From Meandrina meandrites (Eukaryota > Cnidaria > Anthozoa > Scleractinia > Meandrinidae), in the NCBI GenBank assembly GCA_963693305.1, contig OY855910.1, forward strand, positions 21,633,362-21,697,361: a stretch of DNA of 64,000 nucleotides, written 5' to 3'. Positions 58,901-59,934 of the stretch are shown here, one piece after another (position 1 is the first letter of the stretch; each line of letters starts with the position of its first letter). The position numbers and the translations under genes were made by a program. Below the pieces are notes generated by a model. It did no database searches, was not told the DNA's origin, and worked only from the letters and a program-made list of their open reading frames with translations.

Positions 58901-59178
58901 TTTGTCATTTGGCCACTGCAGTCTTTGTCAGTGATGCAATTTACGTAATCTAGTTTGGGCCCAGTTATGTTTTTCTTGAGTTCTACCAAAGTTGCCGACG
59001 CTTTCAACAGTACATTTTCACCTCCAATAAAAATGGTATTTGTTATATTATCATAAACCAAGTTAACCAGCAGTTCCTTGACTCTTAACTCTGGGTAACT
59101 ACCATTACTCGTACGGACATGCACAAACAAAAAAATTGAGATCCAAAATGTCAATAAGCTGAAGTTTGCATTGGCCAT
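1376..59178 (-). CDS. PLXN: Plexin (semaphorin receptor), 34 coding exons, 3' end outside window
   Basis: Cell-surface receptor for semaphorins; in characterised plexins ligand binding by the Sema domain activates a cytoplasmic GAP for Rap/R-Ras small GTPases. Coding exons listed separately run 59178 to 1376 and give 1717 codons plus two bases with phases chaining at all 33 junctions. Domain order: signal peptide (about residues 1-26), Sema (27-477), PSI1 (478-530), IPT (530-635), PSI2 (636-672), IPT (673-776), PSI3 (777-835), three to four IPT folds (836-1200), transmembrane helix (about 1222-1247) followed by a basic stop-transfer stretch, N-terminal GAP half (1270-1482), Rho-binding domain (1483-1600), start of C-terminal GAP half (1630 onward). 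The catalytic-loop motif [13 protein letters not shown] is present; the later LPLRFWVN-type motif is not in the window. Known plexins are about 1900 residues, so roughly 180 residues are missing at the left edge. Whether it is A- or B-type cannot be decided here. Confidence 0.93.
2512..2607 (-). CDS. PLXN: Plexin exon 33: GAP C-terminal half
   Basis: Residues 1630-1661. [20 protein letters not shown] then [12 protein letters not shown]; [13 protein letters not shown] is a plexin hallmark. Acceptor GGTACAG, donor ACTAAG/GTAAGT, phase 0 to 0. Confidence 0.96.
2653..3168. mobile_element. TA-type MITE with CAGTCAAACC termini
   Basis: Ends CAGTCAAACCTCTGTTAAGT and, inverted, ACTTAATAGTGGTTTGACTG; right flank is TA, left flank CA (probably a mutated TA). 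About 516 bp, no coding content. Consistent with a pogo/Tc1-mariner-type non-autonomous element in the intron between exons 33 and 32. Confidence 0.75.
4540..4640. repeat. Relic of the GTTTAAA foldback family
   Basis: Contains AACTGGTTTGAAAAATTTTA followed by AACC-rich sequence, the same as one arm and loop of the complete foldback at 49341-49503. A third fragment lies near 8065-8130 (TTGTGGTTTAAATTATTC). Confidence 0.6.
4699..4811 (-). CDS. PLXN: Plexin exon 32: linker to C-terminal GAP half
   Basis: Residues 1592-1629. A variable linker ends EGGRLWHL, corresponding to the xKLWHLVK motif. The donor CATTTG/GTAAGG is chosen over reading on, because exon 33 then supplies VK in frame. Acceptor TCTGTGCAG, phase 1 to 0. 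Confidence 0.93.
5920..5986 (-). CDS. PLXN: Plexin exon 31: end of Rho-binding domain
   Basis: Residues 1570-1591. Starts VTDNASLKL, the VxDGAx-x-(A/S)L strand closing the insert, then a poorly conserved loop. Acceptor TTATCTATAG, donor CTCTG/GTGAGT, phase 0 to 1. Confidence 0.88.
6537..6640 (-). CDS. PLXN: Plexin exon 30: Rho-binding domain
   Basis: Residues 1535-1569. [20 protein letters not shown] then [12 protein letters not shown], matching the EW-x-x-G-x-x-x-x-L-x-D-x-D...W-x-x-(L/I)NTL-x-HY pattern. Acceptor TGACACAG, donor TATAAG/GTGAGA, phase 1 to 0. Confidence 0.95.
7298..7343 (-). CDS. PLXN: Plexin exon 29 (46-bp microexon): Rho-binding domain
   Basis: Residues 1520-1534. [15 protein letters not shown] corresponds to the PYS-x-RP-x-x-x-DLDLE segment. 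Flanked by ATTATAG and CTTG/GTGAGA; ends in phase 1. Recognised only because it keeps phase with both neighbours. Confidence 0.9.
7728..7838 (-). CDS. PLXN: Plexin exon 28: Rho-binding domain, first part
   Basis: Residues 1483-1519. [20 protein letters not shown] is the plexin V-x-x-LDCDT-x-(T/S)Q-x-KEK-(I/L)-LD motif in the ubiquitin-like Rho-GTPase-binding insert. Acceptor TTGATTTAG, donor TTTAAG/GTGTGA. Confidence 0.96.
8065..8130. repeat. Half-site relic of the GTTTAAA foldback family
   Basis: TGTTGTGGTTTAAATTATTC and a following GGTTTAAAAAACTTTCAAAC match the left arm of the 49341-49503 foldback; the loop and right arm are absent. Confidence 0.55.
8370..8510 (-). CDS. PLXN: Plexin exon 27: end of GAP N-half, lead into Rho-binding domain
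   Basis: Residues 1436-1482. [20 protein letters not shown] then [19 protein letters not shown], near-invariant plexin sequence. Acceptor ATATTCCAG, donor TTTAAG/GTACAC, phase 0 to 0. Confidence 0.97.
9318..9475. repeat. Direct repeat, copy 1
   Basis: Shares CGCGAATGGATGATTTGCAT, CTGTGTTTACG-type sequence and AAAGTACTGCACAAATCACA with 9728-9905 in the same order. Offset is about 410 bp. No protein recognised. Confidence 0.75.
9728..9905. repeat. Direct repeat, copy 2
   Basis: Second copy of the 9318-9475 unit, with about 20 extra bases (an inserted GCTAGCTCGCTCCGCATG-like stretch). The intervening 250 bp is not repeated. Confidence 0.75.
10168..10204. repeat. ACTT/ACTC microsatellite
   Basis: Tetranucleotide run of ACTT units interrupted by ACTC at regular 12-base spacing. 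Confidence 0.8.
10442..11323. mobile_element. Inverted-repeat-bounded element carrying a Penelope-like fragment
   Basis: Left end TGCACTTATCATTCGCTTCC then CCGGGGATTGACCCCGGGG; the right end at about 11262-11323 is the reverse complement with few differences. The roughly 60-bp arms are unusually rich in CCCGGG palindromes compared with the AT-rich surroundings. Internal sequence includes a degraded Penelope-like coding stretch on the minus strand. Confidence 0.7.
10680..11160 (-). pseudogene. Penelope-like retroelement protein fragment (broken)
   Basis: Minus-strand reading includes [54 protein letters not shown], then after an in-frame stop [20 protein letters not shown] and another stop. 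The LRTNSS...F-E-x-x-I...RGYP...E-(I/V)-K-F-x-x-R...LPFVTQYNP series is what I know from C-terminal parts of Penelope-like or related retroelement polyproteins. At least two stops in about 130 codons mark it as dead. Family assignment is from memory of motifs. Confidence 0.6.
11718..11784 (-). CDS. PLXN: Plexin exon 26: GAP catalytic-loop motif
   Basis: Residues 1413-1435, 67 bp. [20 protein letters not shown] completes the [14 protein letters not shown] motif begun in exon 25. Acceptor TGCCCTTTAG, donor CTCAAG/GTTGGT, phase 2 to 0. Confidence 0.95.
11911..12858. mobile_element. TIR element flanked by TTA, non-autonomous Harbinger-like
   Basis: Begins GGGACCGGTCATTATTTATG and ends with its exact inverse CATAAATAATGACCGGTCCC; both sides are flanked by TTA (11908-11910, 12859-12861). 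A 3-bp TWA duplication is characteristic of PIF/Harbinger elements. Contains long G and C runs (11937-11953, 12024-12037, 12061-12067). No transposase seen. Confidence 0.72.
13178..13351. repeat. 87-bp tandem duplication
   Basis: Two consecutive copies starting AATCAYTGGTATGTCAGCAT and ending AAATAAACAATTGGAAGA, nearly identical; a third partial copy of the preceding ACATTTGCATAATCAC sequence sits at both borders. Located 600 bp from plexin exon 25. Confidence 0.88.
13951..14025 (-). CDS. PLXN: Plexin exon 25: GAP with HPKLLLRR motif
   Basis: Residues 1389-1413, 75 bp. [20 protein letters not shown] then LLLRR; in known plexins this leads into a conserved arginine of the GAP active site. The exon is open but short and easy to miss. 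Acceptor TTGTTGTCAG, donor AGGAG/GTAAGT, phase 2 to 2. Confidence 0.94.
14105..14725 (+). repeat. Dispersed repeat family R1, copy A
   Basis: Starts AATAAACGGCACGCAATGCA and ends TGACGTCATCGCTTAAAAA. The same sequence recurs at 52395-52928 in the same orientation and at 63310-64000 inverted. Near the end it has a palindromic pair of TGACGTCAT-like motifs. No coding capacity recognised. Confidence 0.8.
15179..15238 (-). CDS. PLXN: Plexin exon 24: GAP N-terminal half
   Basis: Residues 1368-1388, 60 bp. [20 protein letters not shown] corresponds to the DR-x-NVASLLM-x-ALQ-x-(K/E)MEYAT motif. Acceptor CTCCTTCAG, donor ACAGA/GTGAGT, phase 2 to 2. Confidence 0.95.
17951..18042. mobile_element. Short foldback nested in the 6.7-kb element
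   Basis: AAAGATATGAATTTTATGTT pairs with the inverse sequence GAGAACGTAAAATTCATATC across a central palindrome CTCACGAGTGAG. About 92 bp; a compact perfect-hairpin type also seen at 19792-19894. Confidence 0.75.
18321..19193. mobile_element. TA-flanked MITE with CCGTAAACAC termini, nested
   Basis: Left CCGTAAACACCCGCAGATAA, right inverse TCTGCAGGTGTTTACGG, TA on both sides (18319-18320, 19194-19195). The subterminal AAGCCGCACC box is repeated. 873 bp, consistent with a Tc1/mariner/pogo-type non-autonomous element. A shorter relative sits at 41545-41623. Confidence 0.78.
19792..19894. mobile_element. Short foldback nested in the 6.7-kb element
   Basis: TACATGGTTGCACGGAGATA is matched by inverse TATCTCCAAGCAACCATGTA; a second inner pair GAGTGTTCAAC / GTTGAACAC surrounds the loop. 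Confidence 0.78.
19945..20065. repeat. Degenerate TTTTCCGAAGATT repeats
   Basis: At least five imperfect copies of a TTTCCGAAGATTTCC-like unit with irregular spacing inside the 6.7-kb element. Confidence 0.6.
22333..22457 (-). CDS. PLXN: Plexin exon 23: GAP N-terminal half
   Basis: Residues 1327-1368. [20 protein letters not shown] then [12 protein letters not shown], matching the F-x-QL-x-N-K-x-FLL-x-FI-x-TLE-x-Q plexin helix. Acceptor TTTGGTCAG, donor GACAG/GTTGGT, phase 0 to 2. The following intron is the 7.1-kb one filled by a long-TIR element. Confidence 0.96.
22770..22912 (-). CDS. PLXN: Plexin exon 22: start of split GAP domain
   Basis: Residues 1279-1326. [15 protein letters not shown] and [18 protein letters not shown] are near-diagnostic for the start of the plexin cytoplasmic region. 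Acceptor TTCTTTTAG, donor AATAAG/GTAAGA, phase 1 to 0. Confidence 0.96.
23100..23343 (-). CDS. PLXN: Plexin exon 21: last ectodomain strand, transmembrane helix, juxtamembrane coil
   Basis: Residues 1198-1278. [15 protein letters not shown] is the plexin membrane-proximal V-x-x-GN-x-x-x-x-LG motif. A hydrophobic helix follows ([20 protein letters not shown], then IVIYYFC), next a basic stop-transfer RRSRRKQKK, and then a charged segment ([18 protein letters not shown]) predicted to form the juxtamembrane coiled coil. Acceptor TTTTTTGACAG, donor GAGAAG/GTGAAT, phase 0 to 1. Confidence 0.95.
23786..23860 (-). CDS. PLXN: Plexin exon 20: last IPT fold, core
   Basis: Residues 1173-1197. [20 protein letters not shown] then QYPVKV; matches the T-x-L-x-C-x-(A/P)-P...P-x-V-x-V pattern. 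Acceptor TTTTGGTAG, donor GTTAAG/GTATCT, phase 0 to 0. Confidence 0.92.
23884..23980. repeat. Possible relic of the CAGTCAAACC MITE family
   Basis: CAGTCAGAACCTCTAAAAGT and a preceding ACAGTTAAACTCCG resemble the termini of the 2653-3168 element. Too short to define ends. Confidence 0.35.
24250..24333 (-). CDS. PLXN: Plexin exon 19: last IPT fold, first part
   Basis: Residues 1145-1172. [20 protein letters not shown] then CKITSVDK, corresponding to the G-x-x-L-...-V-x-(V/I)-G-x-x-x-C-x-(V/I) stretch of the last IPT. Acceptor GCTTCCAG, donor GACAAG/GTGTGT. Confidence 0.92.
24762..24977 (-). CDS. PLXN: Plexin exon 18: IPT fold end and next fold start
   Basis: Residues 1073-1144. [19 protein letters not shown] carries the C...S-x-x-(I/M)-x-CPSP motif, then [20 protein letters not shown]. 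Acceptor ATTTTGTAG, donor TTAGAG/GTATGT, phase 0 to 0. Confidence 0.94.
25476..25856 (+). pseudogene. Harbinger transposase N-terminal fragment (HARBI1-like)
   Basis: 126 codons. [37 protein letters not shown] and [14 protein letters not shown] match the N-terminal helix-turn-helix region of Harbinger nucleases (LT-x-EELR-x-RYRFG-x-E-x-I ... LS-x-x-QQ-x-L-x-AL-R-F-x-A-x-G-x-F ... G-x-S-x-S-T-V-S). The family is usually about 350 residues with a DDE nuclease after this region; here the reading stops right after it. The start ATG follows the terminal GATTA-rich region. Likely unable to cut DNA, but a DNA-binding product is conceivable. Confidence 0.85.
26125..26758. mobile_element. TTAA-flanked foldback, 634 bp, nested in Harbinger element
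   Basis: Arms of about 275 bp: AGGAGAAGTTCACTCCAGAA on the left and its inverse TTCTGGAGTGAACTTCTCCT on the right, flanked by TTAA (26121-26124, 26759-26762). The loop is about 75 bp. TTAA duplications are typical of piggyBac and Kolobok superfamilies. Confidence 0.88.
26932..27040 (-). CDS. PLXN: Plexin exon 17: IPT fold, middle
   Basis: Residues 1036-1072. [20 protein letters not shown] is close to the SGG-x-L-x-V-x-GTHLDT-x-Q-x-P sequence typical of plexins. Acceptor AATTATAG, donor GTTATG/GTAAGA, phase 2 to 0. Confidence 0.94.
27367..27757. mobile_element. Foldback element, 391 bp
   Basis: GAATGGCTTGGTGCAACACA and inverse TGTGTTGCACCAAGCCATTC at the ends; arms about 165 bp, then a diverged centre. 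ATT is present on both outer sides (27364-27366, 27758-27760), a possible 3-bp duplication. Confidence 0.82.
28408..28593 (-). CDS. PLXN: Plexin exon 16: IPT fold end and start of next
   Basis: Residues 974-1036. [20 protein letters not shown], then [19 protein letters not shown], the F-x-Y/F-x-x-x-P-x-I-x-x-I-x-P linker between two plexin IPT folds. Acceptor GTTTTACAG, donor TTCTAG/GTAAGC, phase 2 to 2. Confidence 0.93.
29263..29405 (-). CDS. PLXN: Plexin exon 15: next IPT fold, start
   Basis: Residues 927-974. [20 protein letters not shown] followed by [13 protein letters not shown] and [10 protein letters not shown] chose the donor ATGAA/GTATTA because it keeps phase 2 into exon 16; reading further downstream would insert non-IPT sequence before a later GTAATT. 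Confidence 0.88.
29680..29940 (-). mobile_element. tRNA-derived SINE
   Basis: On the minus strand GGCAGCGTGGCCTAGTGGTT (A-box region) is followed about 40 bases later by GGTTCAAATCC (B-box), after which a non-tRNA body leads to an ATTT-rich tail near 29660-29690. No 3' half of a cloverleaf is present, so it is a SINE head and not a tRNA gene. Confidence 0.8.
30703..30805 (-). CDS. PLXN: Plexin exon 14: IPT fold, end
   Basis: Residues 892-926. [20 protein letters not shown] then KQLFSYQ: the CxT...G-x-V-x-V-x-V...F-x-Y end of an IPT fold. Acceptor CTATCACAG, donor TATCAG/GTCTGT, phase 2 to 0. Confidence 0.92.
31122..32318. mobile_element. TTAA-flanked foldback, 1.2 kb
   Basis: Termini GGTGGCTTGACTGGATTTTT and inverse AAAAAATCCAGTCGAGCCACC; TTAA on both sides (31118-31121, 32319-32322). 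Arms about 400-430 bp (left to about 31550, right from about 31927) separated by a 375-bp unique centre. Different terminal sequence from the TTAA element at 26125, so a second family. Confidence 0.87.
32628..32779 (-). CDS. PLXN: Plexin exon 13: IPT fold after PSI 3, start
   Basis: Residues 842-892. [20 protein letters not shown] matches the P-x-x-GP-x-GGT-x-(I/L)-x-I-x-G hallmark of IPT/TIG domains, followed by [19 protein letters not shown]. Acceptor CCTGTAG, donor AGAAG/GTAATT, phase 0 to 2. Confidence 0.95.
32886..34137. other. Intron stretch without recognised feature
   Basis: Intron between exons 13 and 12. No repeat arms, coding similarity or RNA gene was recognised; base composition is ordinary for the window. 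Confidence 0.5.
34141..34355. mobile_element. TA-flanked MITE with CAGTGCG termini, 215 bp
   Basis: CAGTGCGACTTCTCGAACCG ... inverse CGGTTCGAGTAGTCGCACTG, arms about 75 bp, flanked by TA at 34139-34140 and 34356-34357. Termini related to 59642-59934. Confidence 0.83.
34575..34990. mobile_element. Foldback nested in the 2-kb element
   Basis: GATAATTAGCCATGTTCTAA and inverse TTAGAACATGGCCAATTATC at the ends; arms about 185-200 bp, with a second strong hairpin in the centre (CTTAGTATGGATTGGAGG and its inverse around GACAGGCGT). Confidence 0.83.
35951..36066. repeat. 27-bp tandem repeat, about 4.3 units
   Basis: Units close to AACCGCAAGCAAACCGAAGT GAAAGCT; the first and fourth units diverge. 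In one plus-strand frame they read as repeats of KANRKQT-V, but there is no evidence that this is translated. Confidence 0.85.
36069..36200. repeat. Degenerate telomere-like sequence
   Basis: Scattered TAGGGTTA, AACCCTAA, TTAGGGTTAG and GCTAGGG words in both orientations over about 130 bp, directly after the 27-bp array. Metazoan-type TTAGGG units but too irregular for a true interstitial telomere block. Confidence 0.55.
36628..36821 (-). CDS. PLXN: Plexin exon 12: PSI domain 3
   Basis: Residues 777-841. [20 protein letters not shown] then [19 protein letters not shown] is the third PSI with its full cysteine set. The tail VPNITKV opens the next IPT. Acceptor ATTTCTTTAG, donor ACCAAG/GTATTT, phase 1 to 0. 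Confidence 0.94.
37915..38008 (-). CDS. PLXN: Plexin exon 11: end of second IPT
   Basis: Residues 746-776. [20 protein letters not shown] provides the final strands before PSI 3. Acceptor TTGTTTAG, donor TTCAAAG/GTATGT, phase 0 to 1. Confidence 0.9.
38442..38543 (-). CDS. PLXN: Plexin exon 10: second IPT region, middle
   Basis: Residues 712-745. [20 protein letters not shown] then [13 protein letters not shown]; the Y-x-C-x-(V/L)...x-x-(V/L)-x-C spacing is that of plexin IPT folds. Acceptor TTTTTTCAG, donor AAGGAA/GTATGT. Confidence 0.92.
38661..38780. mobile_element. Short foldback, 120 bp
   Basis: AACAATTATTCCACAAGTGC pairs with inverse ACAAGTGGAATAATTGTT; the centre has the palindrome GGCGCATAGCGCC. 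A second imperfect inverted pair (ATGGTATACGAGCTCATATA-CCAT) follows at 38868-38906. Confidence 0.75.
39421..39524. mobile_element. Short foldback, about 104 bp
   Basis: AACAATTAGCCTAAGAGACC ... inverse TAGTCTAATTGTT, with inner TTTTCTATGA / TCATAGAAAA and GTCAAC / GTTGAC pairs. Same architecture as 38661-38780 with other sequence. Confidence 0.72.
39530..41540. other. Intron stretch without recognised feature
   Basis: Between exons 10 and 9. I see no repeat arms or coding similarity in these 2 kb. Confidence 0.45.
41545..41623. repeat. Short relative of the CCGTAAACAC MITE
   Basis: GTAGATAAGCCGCACCCACA and, 40 bases on, AAAAAGGTGCAGCCTATACA then TTTTTATGGTAAT: a collapsed version of the 18321-19193 ends with almost no interior. 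Confidence 0.6.
41961..42131 (+). pseudogene. Short acidic open frame in the TTA element, origin unknown
   Basis: From ATG at about 41961: [18 protein letters not shown] then [15 protein letters not shown] before a stop after about 56 codons. Could be the first part of an element protein cut off by the nested insertion at 42130. No family recognised. Confidence 0.3.
42130..42655. mobile_element. Inverted-repeat element nested in the TTA element
   Basis: ATTACGTCTAATCAGAAACC and GTTGAAACGTGTAAC on the left, inverse GTTACGCGC-type and GGTCTAATAGAATACGTA on the right; inner pair CCATATTTGGAAA / TTTCCAAATATAG. Arms about 120 bp, diverged. Confidence 0.65.
42969..43085 (-). CDS. PLXN: Plexin exon 9: second IPT region, first part
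   Basis: Residues 673-711. Begins [20 protein letters not shown] and ends SAYDLPQPK, similar to the CPxL-x-VPxx-x-I-x-VxAxNLPQPQ segment of plexins. Acceptor CATTCATAG, donor CCAAAG/GTATGA, phase 0 to 0. Confidence 0.92.
43380..43510. repeat. Relic of the 54465-55444 family
   Basis: GGGGCATGCCCCCCAGAAAA followed by ATTTTGAAAATTTCAG and GCATTTTCTGCA parallels GGGGCATGCTCCCCCAGGAA ... GCATTTCCTGCATTC in the 54465-55444 element. Confidence 0.5.
43912..46331. mobile_element. TIR element, interrupted in its right arm
   Basis: Left arm 43912-44062 (GTTTACAGTTGATTTCACAT, CGTTGCCAAGTTTGTTG, TAGCCAATTACGTGGC, GAACTTCGAAATGAAGTTCC). The right arm is the inverse but split into 45295-45409 and 46268-46331 by the nested element 45412-46267. 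Interior words recur at 56200-57000. No transposase seen. Confidence 0.8.
45412..46267. mobile_element. TA-flanked MITE with CAGTGGAACC termini, nested
   Basis: CAGTGGAACCCCGTTAATAC ... ending GCACTGTTCCACTG, flanked by TA (45410-45411, 46268-46269). Several internal copies of GTCCGTATTAACGGGGTGTC. Typical pogo/Tc1-like non-autonomous ends, 856 bp. Confidence 0.87.
46347..46458 (-). CDS. PLXN: Plexin exon 8: PSI domain 2
   Basis: Residues 636-672. [20 protein letters not shown] is a compact PSI core and CPREFIMPE closes the domain. Acceptor TTGATCTAG, donor GAAAAG/GTACTT, phase 2 to 0. Confidence 0.94.
46911..47014. repeat. AAT and AATAAG microsatellite
   Basis: About 17 ATA/AAT units followed by about 9 units of GAATAA-type hexamer; a compound array in which the hexamer seems derived from the trinucleotide. 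Confidence 0.92.
48005..48101 (-). CDS. PLXN: Plexin exon 7: end of first IPT
   Basis: Residues 603-635. [19 protein letters not shown] forms the last IPT strands, then [11 protein letters not shown] leads into PSI 2. Acceptor CATTTTCAG, donor CAAGGG/GTAAGT, phase 1 to 2. Confidence 0.92.
48174..48340 (+). mobile_element. tRNA-derived SINE
   Basis: TAGCTCAGTGGTTAGAGC (A-box) and GGGTTCAATTCCCGTC (B-box) about 35 bases apart, preceded by CTTGC and followed by CTGGGACTCAG. The 5' and 3' stems do not pair as a true acceptor stem. The right end is unclear. Confidence 0.68.
48665..49269. mobile_element. TA-flanked MITE, 605 bp
   Basis: Left CCATATTTATTTGATTAAGA and right inverse GCTCAATCAAGTAAATACAG, TA on both sides (48663-48664, 49270-49271). 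The GTGCCACC/GGTGGCAC boxes are repeated internally. Confidence 0.75.
49341..49503. mobile_element. GTTTAAA foldback, complete copy
   Basis: TGTTGTGGTTTAAATTTTTC on the left, inverse AAAAATTTAAACCACAACA on the right; inner AAACCAGTTTGATTTT pair. 163 bp. Fragments at 4540-4640 and 8065-8130. Confidence 0.82.
49719..49866 (-). CDS. PLXN: Plexin exon 6: first IPT/TIG region
   Basis: Residues 554-603. [20 protein letters not shown] followed by a second Cys in [10 protein letters not shown], the paired-cysteine pattern and CxTPP of IPT folds. Acceptor TTCTACAG, donor ATACAG/GTACAT, phase 0 to 1. Confidence 0.92.
49920..50860. other. Intron stretch without recognised feature
   Basis: Between exons 6 and 5. 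Apart from a short GCATT run near 49960-49980 nothing repeated or coding is visible. Confidence 0.45.
50863..50989 (-). CDS. PLXN: Plexin exon 5: end of PSI 1 and start of first IPT
   Basis: Residues 511-553. Starts with [15 protein letters not shown], completing the PSI cysteines, then runs into the first IPT-like region ([17 protein letters not shown]). Acceptor TTTTCAG, donor ATTGAA/GTATGG, phase 2 to 0. Confidence 0.9.
51633..51905 (+). mobile_element. tRNA-derived SINE
   Basis: AGATGGCACAGTGGTGAGGG (A-box region) and GGGTTCGATTCCCGGACCC (B-box in a stem) begin the unit; the body GGTTTTCCTCCCTCCTGAAA and CATTCCAAAGTCCAATTTTG is non-tRNA. Different head and body from the 29680 and 48174 SINEs. 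Confidence 0.78.
52039..52139 (-). CDS. PLXN: Plexin exon 4: PSI domain 1
   Basis: Residues 478-511. [19 protein letters not shown] and [11 protein letters not shown] give the PSI signature C-x5-C-x2-C-x7-C-x2-C. Acceptor TCTAAG, donor AAAAGAG/GTAAAA, ends in phase 2. Confidence 0.94.
52395..52928 (+). repeat. Dispersed repeat family R1, copy B
   Basis: AATAAACGGCACGCAATGCA start and GATGACATCATCACTTAAAAA end as in 14105-14725, with shared TGCCCAGGAGTATTTTGCTT internally; diverged and slightly shorter. Confidence 0.78.
53140..53536 (+). mobile_element. Probable LINE 3' end, heavily decayed
   Basis: Plus-strand words such as [10 protein letters not shown] and an AT-rich 3' UTR run into GCAATAAAGACACTTTATTT and an ATTTT tail. 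The tail style parallels the element at 845-1258. Coding similarity is weak and frame-broken. Confidence 0.45.
53584..53709 (-). CDS. PLXN: Plexin exon 3: end of Sema domain
   Basis: Residues 436-477. Acceptor GTGTTAG, donor CACAAG/GTACC, phase 0 to 0. The segment [13 protein letters not shown] joins to TRVPVEEC in exon 4, the usual Sema-to-PSI transition of plexins (xxLYVMTxxQVxRVPVExC). Confidence 0.93.
54054..54251 (-). CDS. PLXN: Plexin exon 2: Sema domain, late blade
   Basis: Residues 370-435. Acceptor TTGACAG, donor CTCAAG/GTACC, phase 0 to 0. Encodes [20 protein letters not shown] followed by HGQLLK, matching the strand where plexin Sema domains carry a conserved V-A-hydrophobic...VGT-x-G-x-LLK pattern. 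Confidence 0.93.
54465..55444. mobile_element. TIR element with 6-bp flanking repeat TAAATG
   Basis: CAGGGTTTTCAGTAAG at the left and inverse CTTATTGAAAACCCTG at the right, with TAAATG immediately outside both (54459-54464, 55445-55450). Subterminal GTAGGCGGC and GCCGGCGGGTTTCGCCGGC boxes make it GC-richer than its surroundings. No transposase seen. Superfamily not assigned. Confidence 0.75.
56200..57310. repeat. Relative of the 43912-46331 interior, with a shared 3' module
   Basis: Shares in order ATGTACARTATTG, GACTGCAAAAAGCC, GAATTAATCTRAAACAAA, TGGAAAG and TTCACYGT words with 44280-45020. Its right part 57160-57310 (CTGGACTGTGAGTCAATGG, CAATACTAACATTTCCCCAA) is repeated at 61490-61650. 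Confidence 0.65.
57320..58070. other. Intron stretch without recognised feature
   Basis: Part of the intron between plexin exons 2 and 1, next to exon 1. No feature is seen beyond AT-rich sequence. Confidence 0.45.
58072..59178 (-). CDS. PLXN: Plexin exon 1: signal peptide and most of Sema domain
   Basis: Residues 1-369. The ATG at 59178 opens a hydrophobic signal peptide ([16 protein letters not shown]) followed by a Cys-containing Sema beta-propeller with plexin-like blades, including [16 protein letters not shown] and [15 protein letters not shown]. Donor CACAG/GTAAATG, phase 0. No other start lies in frame before the signal peptide. An acceptor-like TTTAG at about 59206 suggests that about 26 bases of 5' UTR share this exon. 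Confidence 0.95.
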
Positions 59179-59641
59179 AGTTGAACAGACTTGTCAAAGC
59201 AGGATCTAAAGTAAAGTAAAAAGGGCTAATGATAAGAACACAAAGAAAATAGGTACATGTGCAATGTACTATAATTTCATACCACCATACAAAACATCTT
59301 TGAATAAAATACACAGATTTCCTTGGCTGTTATCAATTCCTTGACATTCACAGCTTTCCTCGACTAAAGCTTTGCCCTCAGATGAGCTTTAAACTATTTC
59401 CTTCTCAGAACAGATAATGACTGCAGACATACATGTACATGTACATGTTTATCTGACTTTGTGTAGATTATTGTTCATCAATACCTTACTTCAGTTCTGT
59501 AGCTAAACTGCAAAAGTTAAATGTGCCATAAATTTTGCTGCACAGTTTGGAAGATTTAATGTTGTATTTATTATTACAGAGCTACAGGTATGAAGATTCT
59601 ACACTGAACACATTAAGTTTTCAGTAATCACAGCAGTTTTA

Positions 59642-59934
59642 CGGTGCGGACACTCGAACCATGAACGCTATCAAAAAATGGCTTGTACTTTTTTTCACTT
59701 ACTTTGTAGTTATTAATTTTTTTTACATTTTTTCTCCTGTTTTCCATGTTTTTATTGCCCACGCAACATTTGACATGCTTTTCGGTGGAAAAAAGGCGAA
59801 AAAATGTCTCGGCCGTTGCATTGCCTCGCGGCTGTGATTGGCTAGTTCTAAAAAAAGTAATAAAATAAGTGATAAAAAAGTACAAATAAAGTGAAAATAA
59901 AGCCTTGGCGTTCATGGTTCGAGTGTCCGCACTG
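59642..59934. mobile_element. TA-flanked MITE with C(A/G)GTGCGG termini, 293 bp
   Basis: CGGTGCGGACACTCGAACCA and inverse TGGTTCGAGTGTCCGCACTG; TA at 59640-59641 and 59935-59936. Ends share CAGTGCG and CTCGAACC with the 34141-34355 MITE, so one family with two size forms. It sits about 460 bp upstream of the plexin ATG. Confidence 0.82.
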
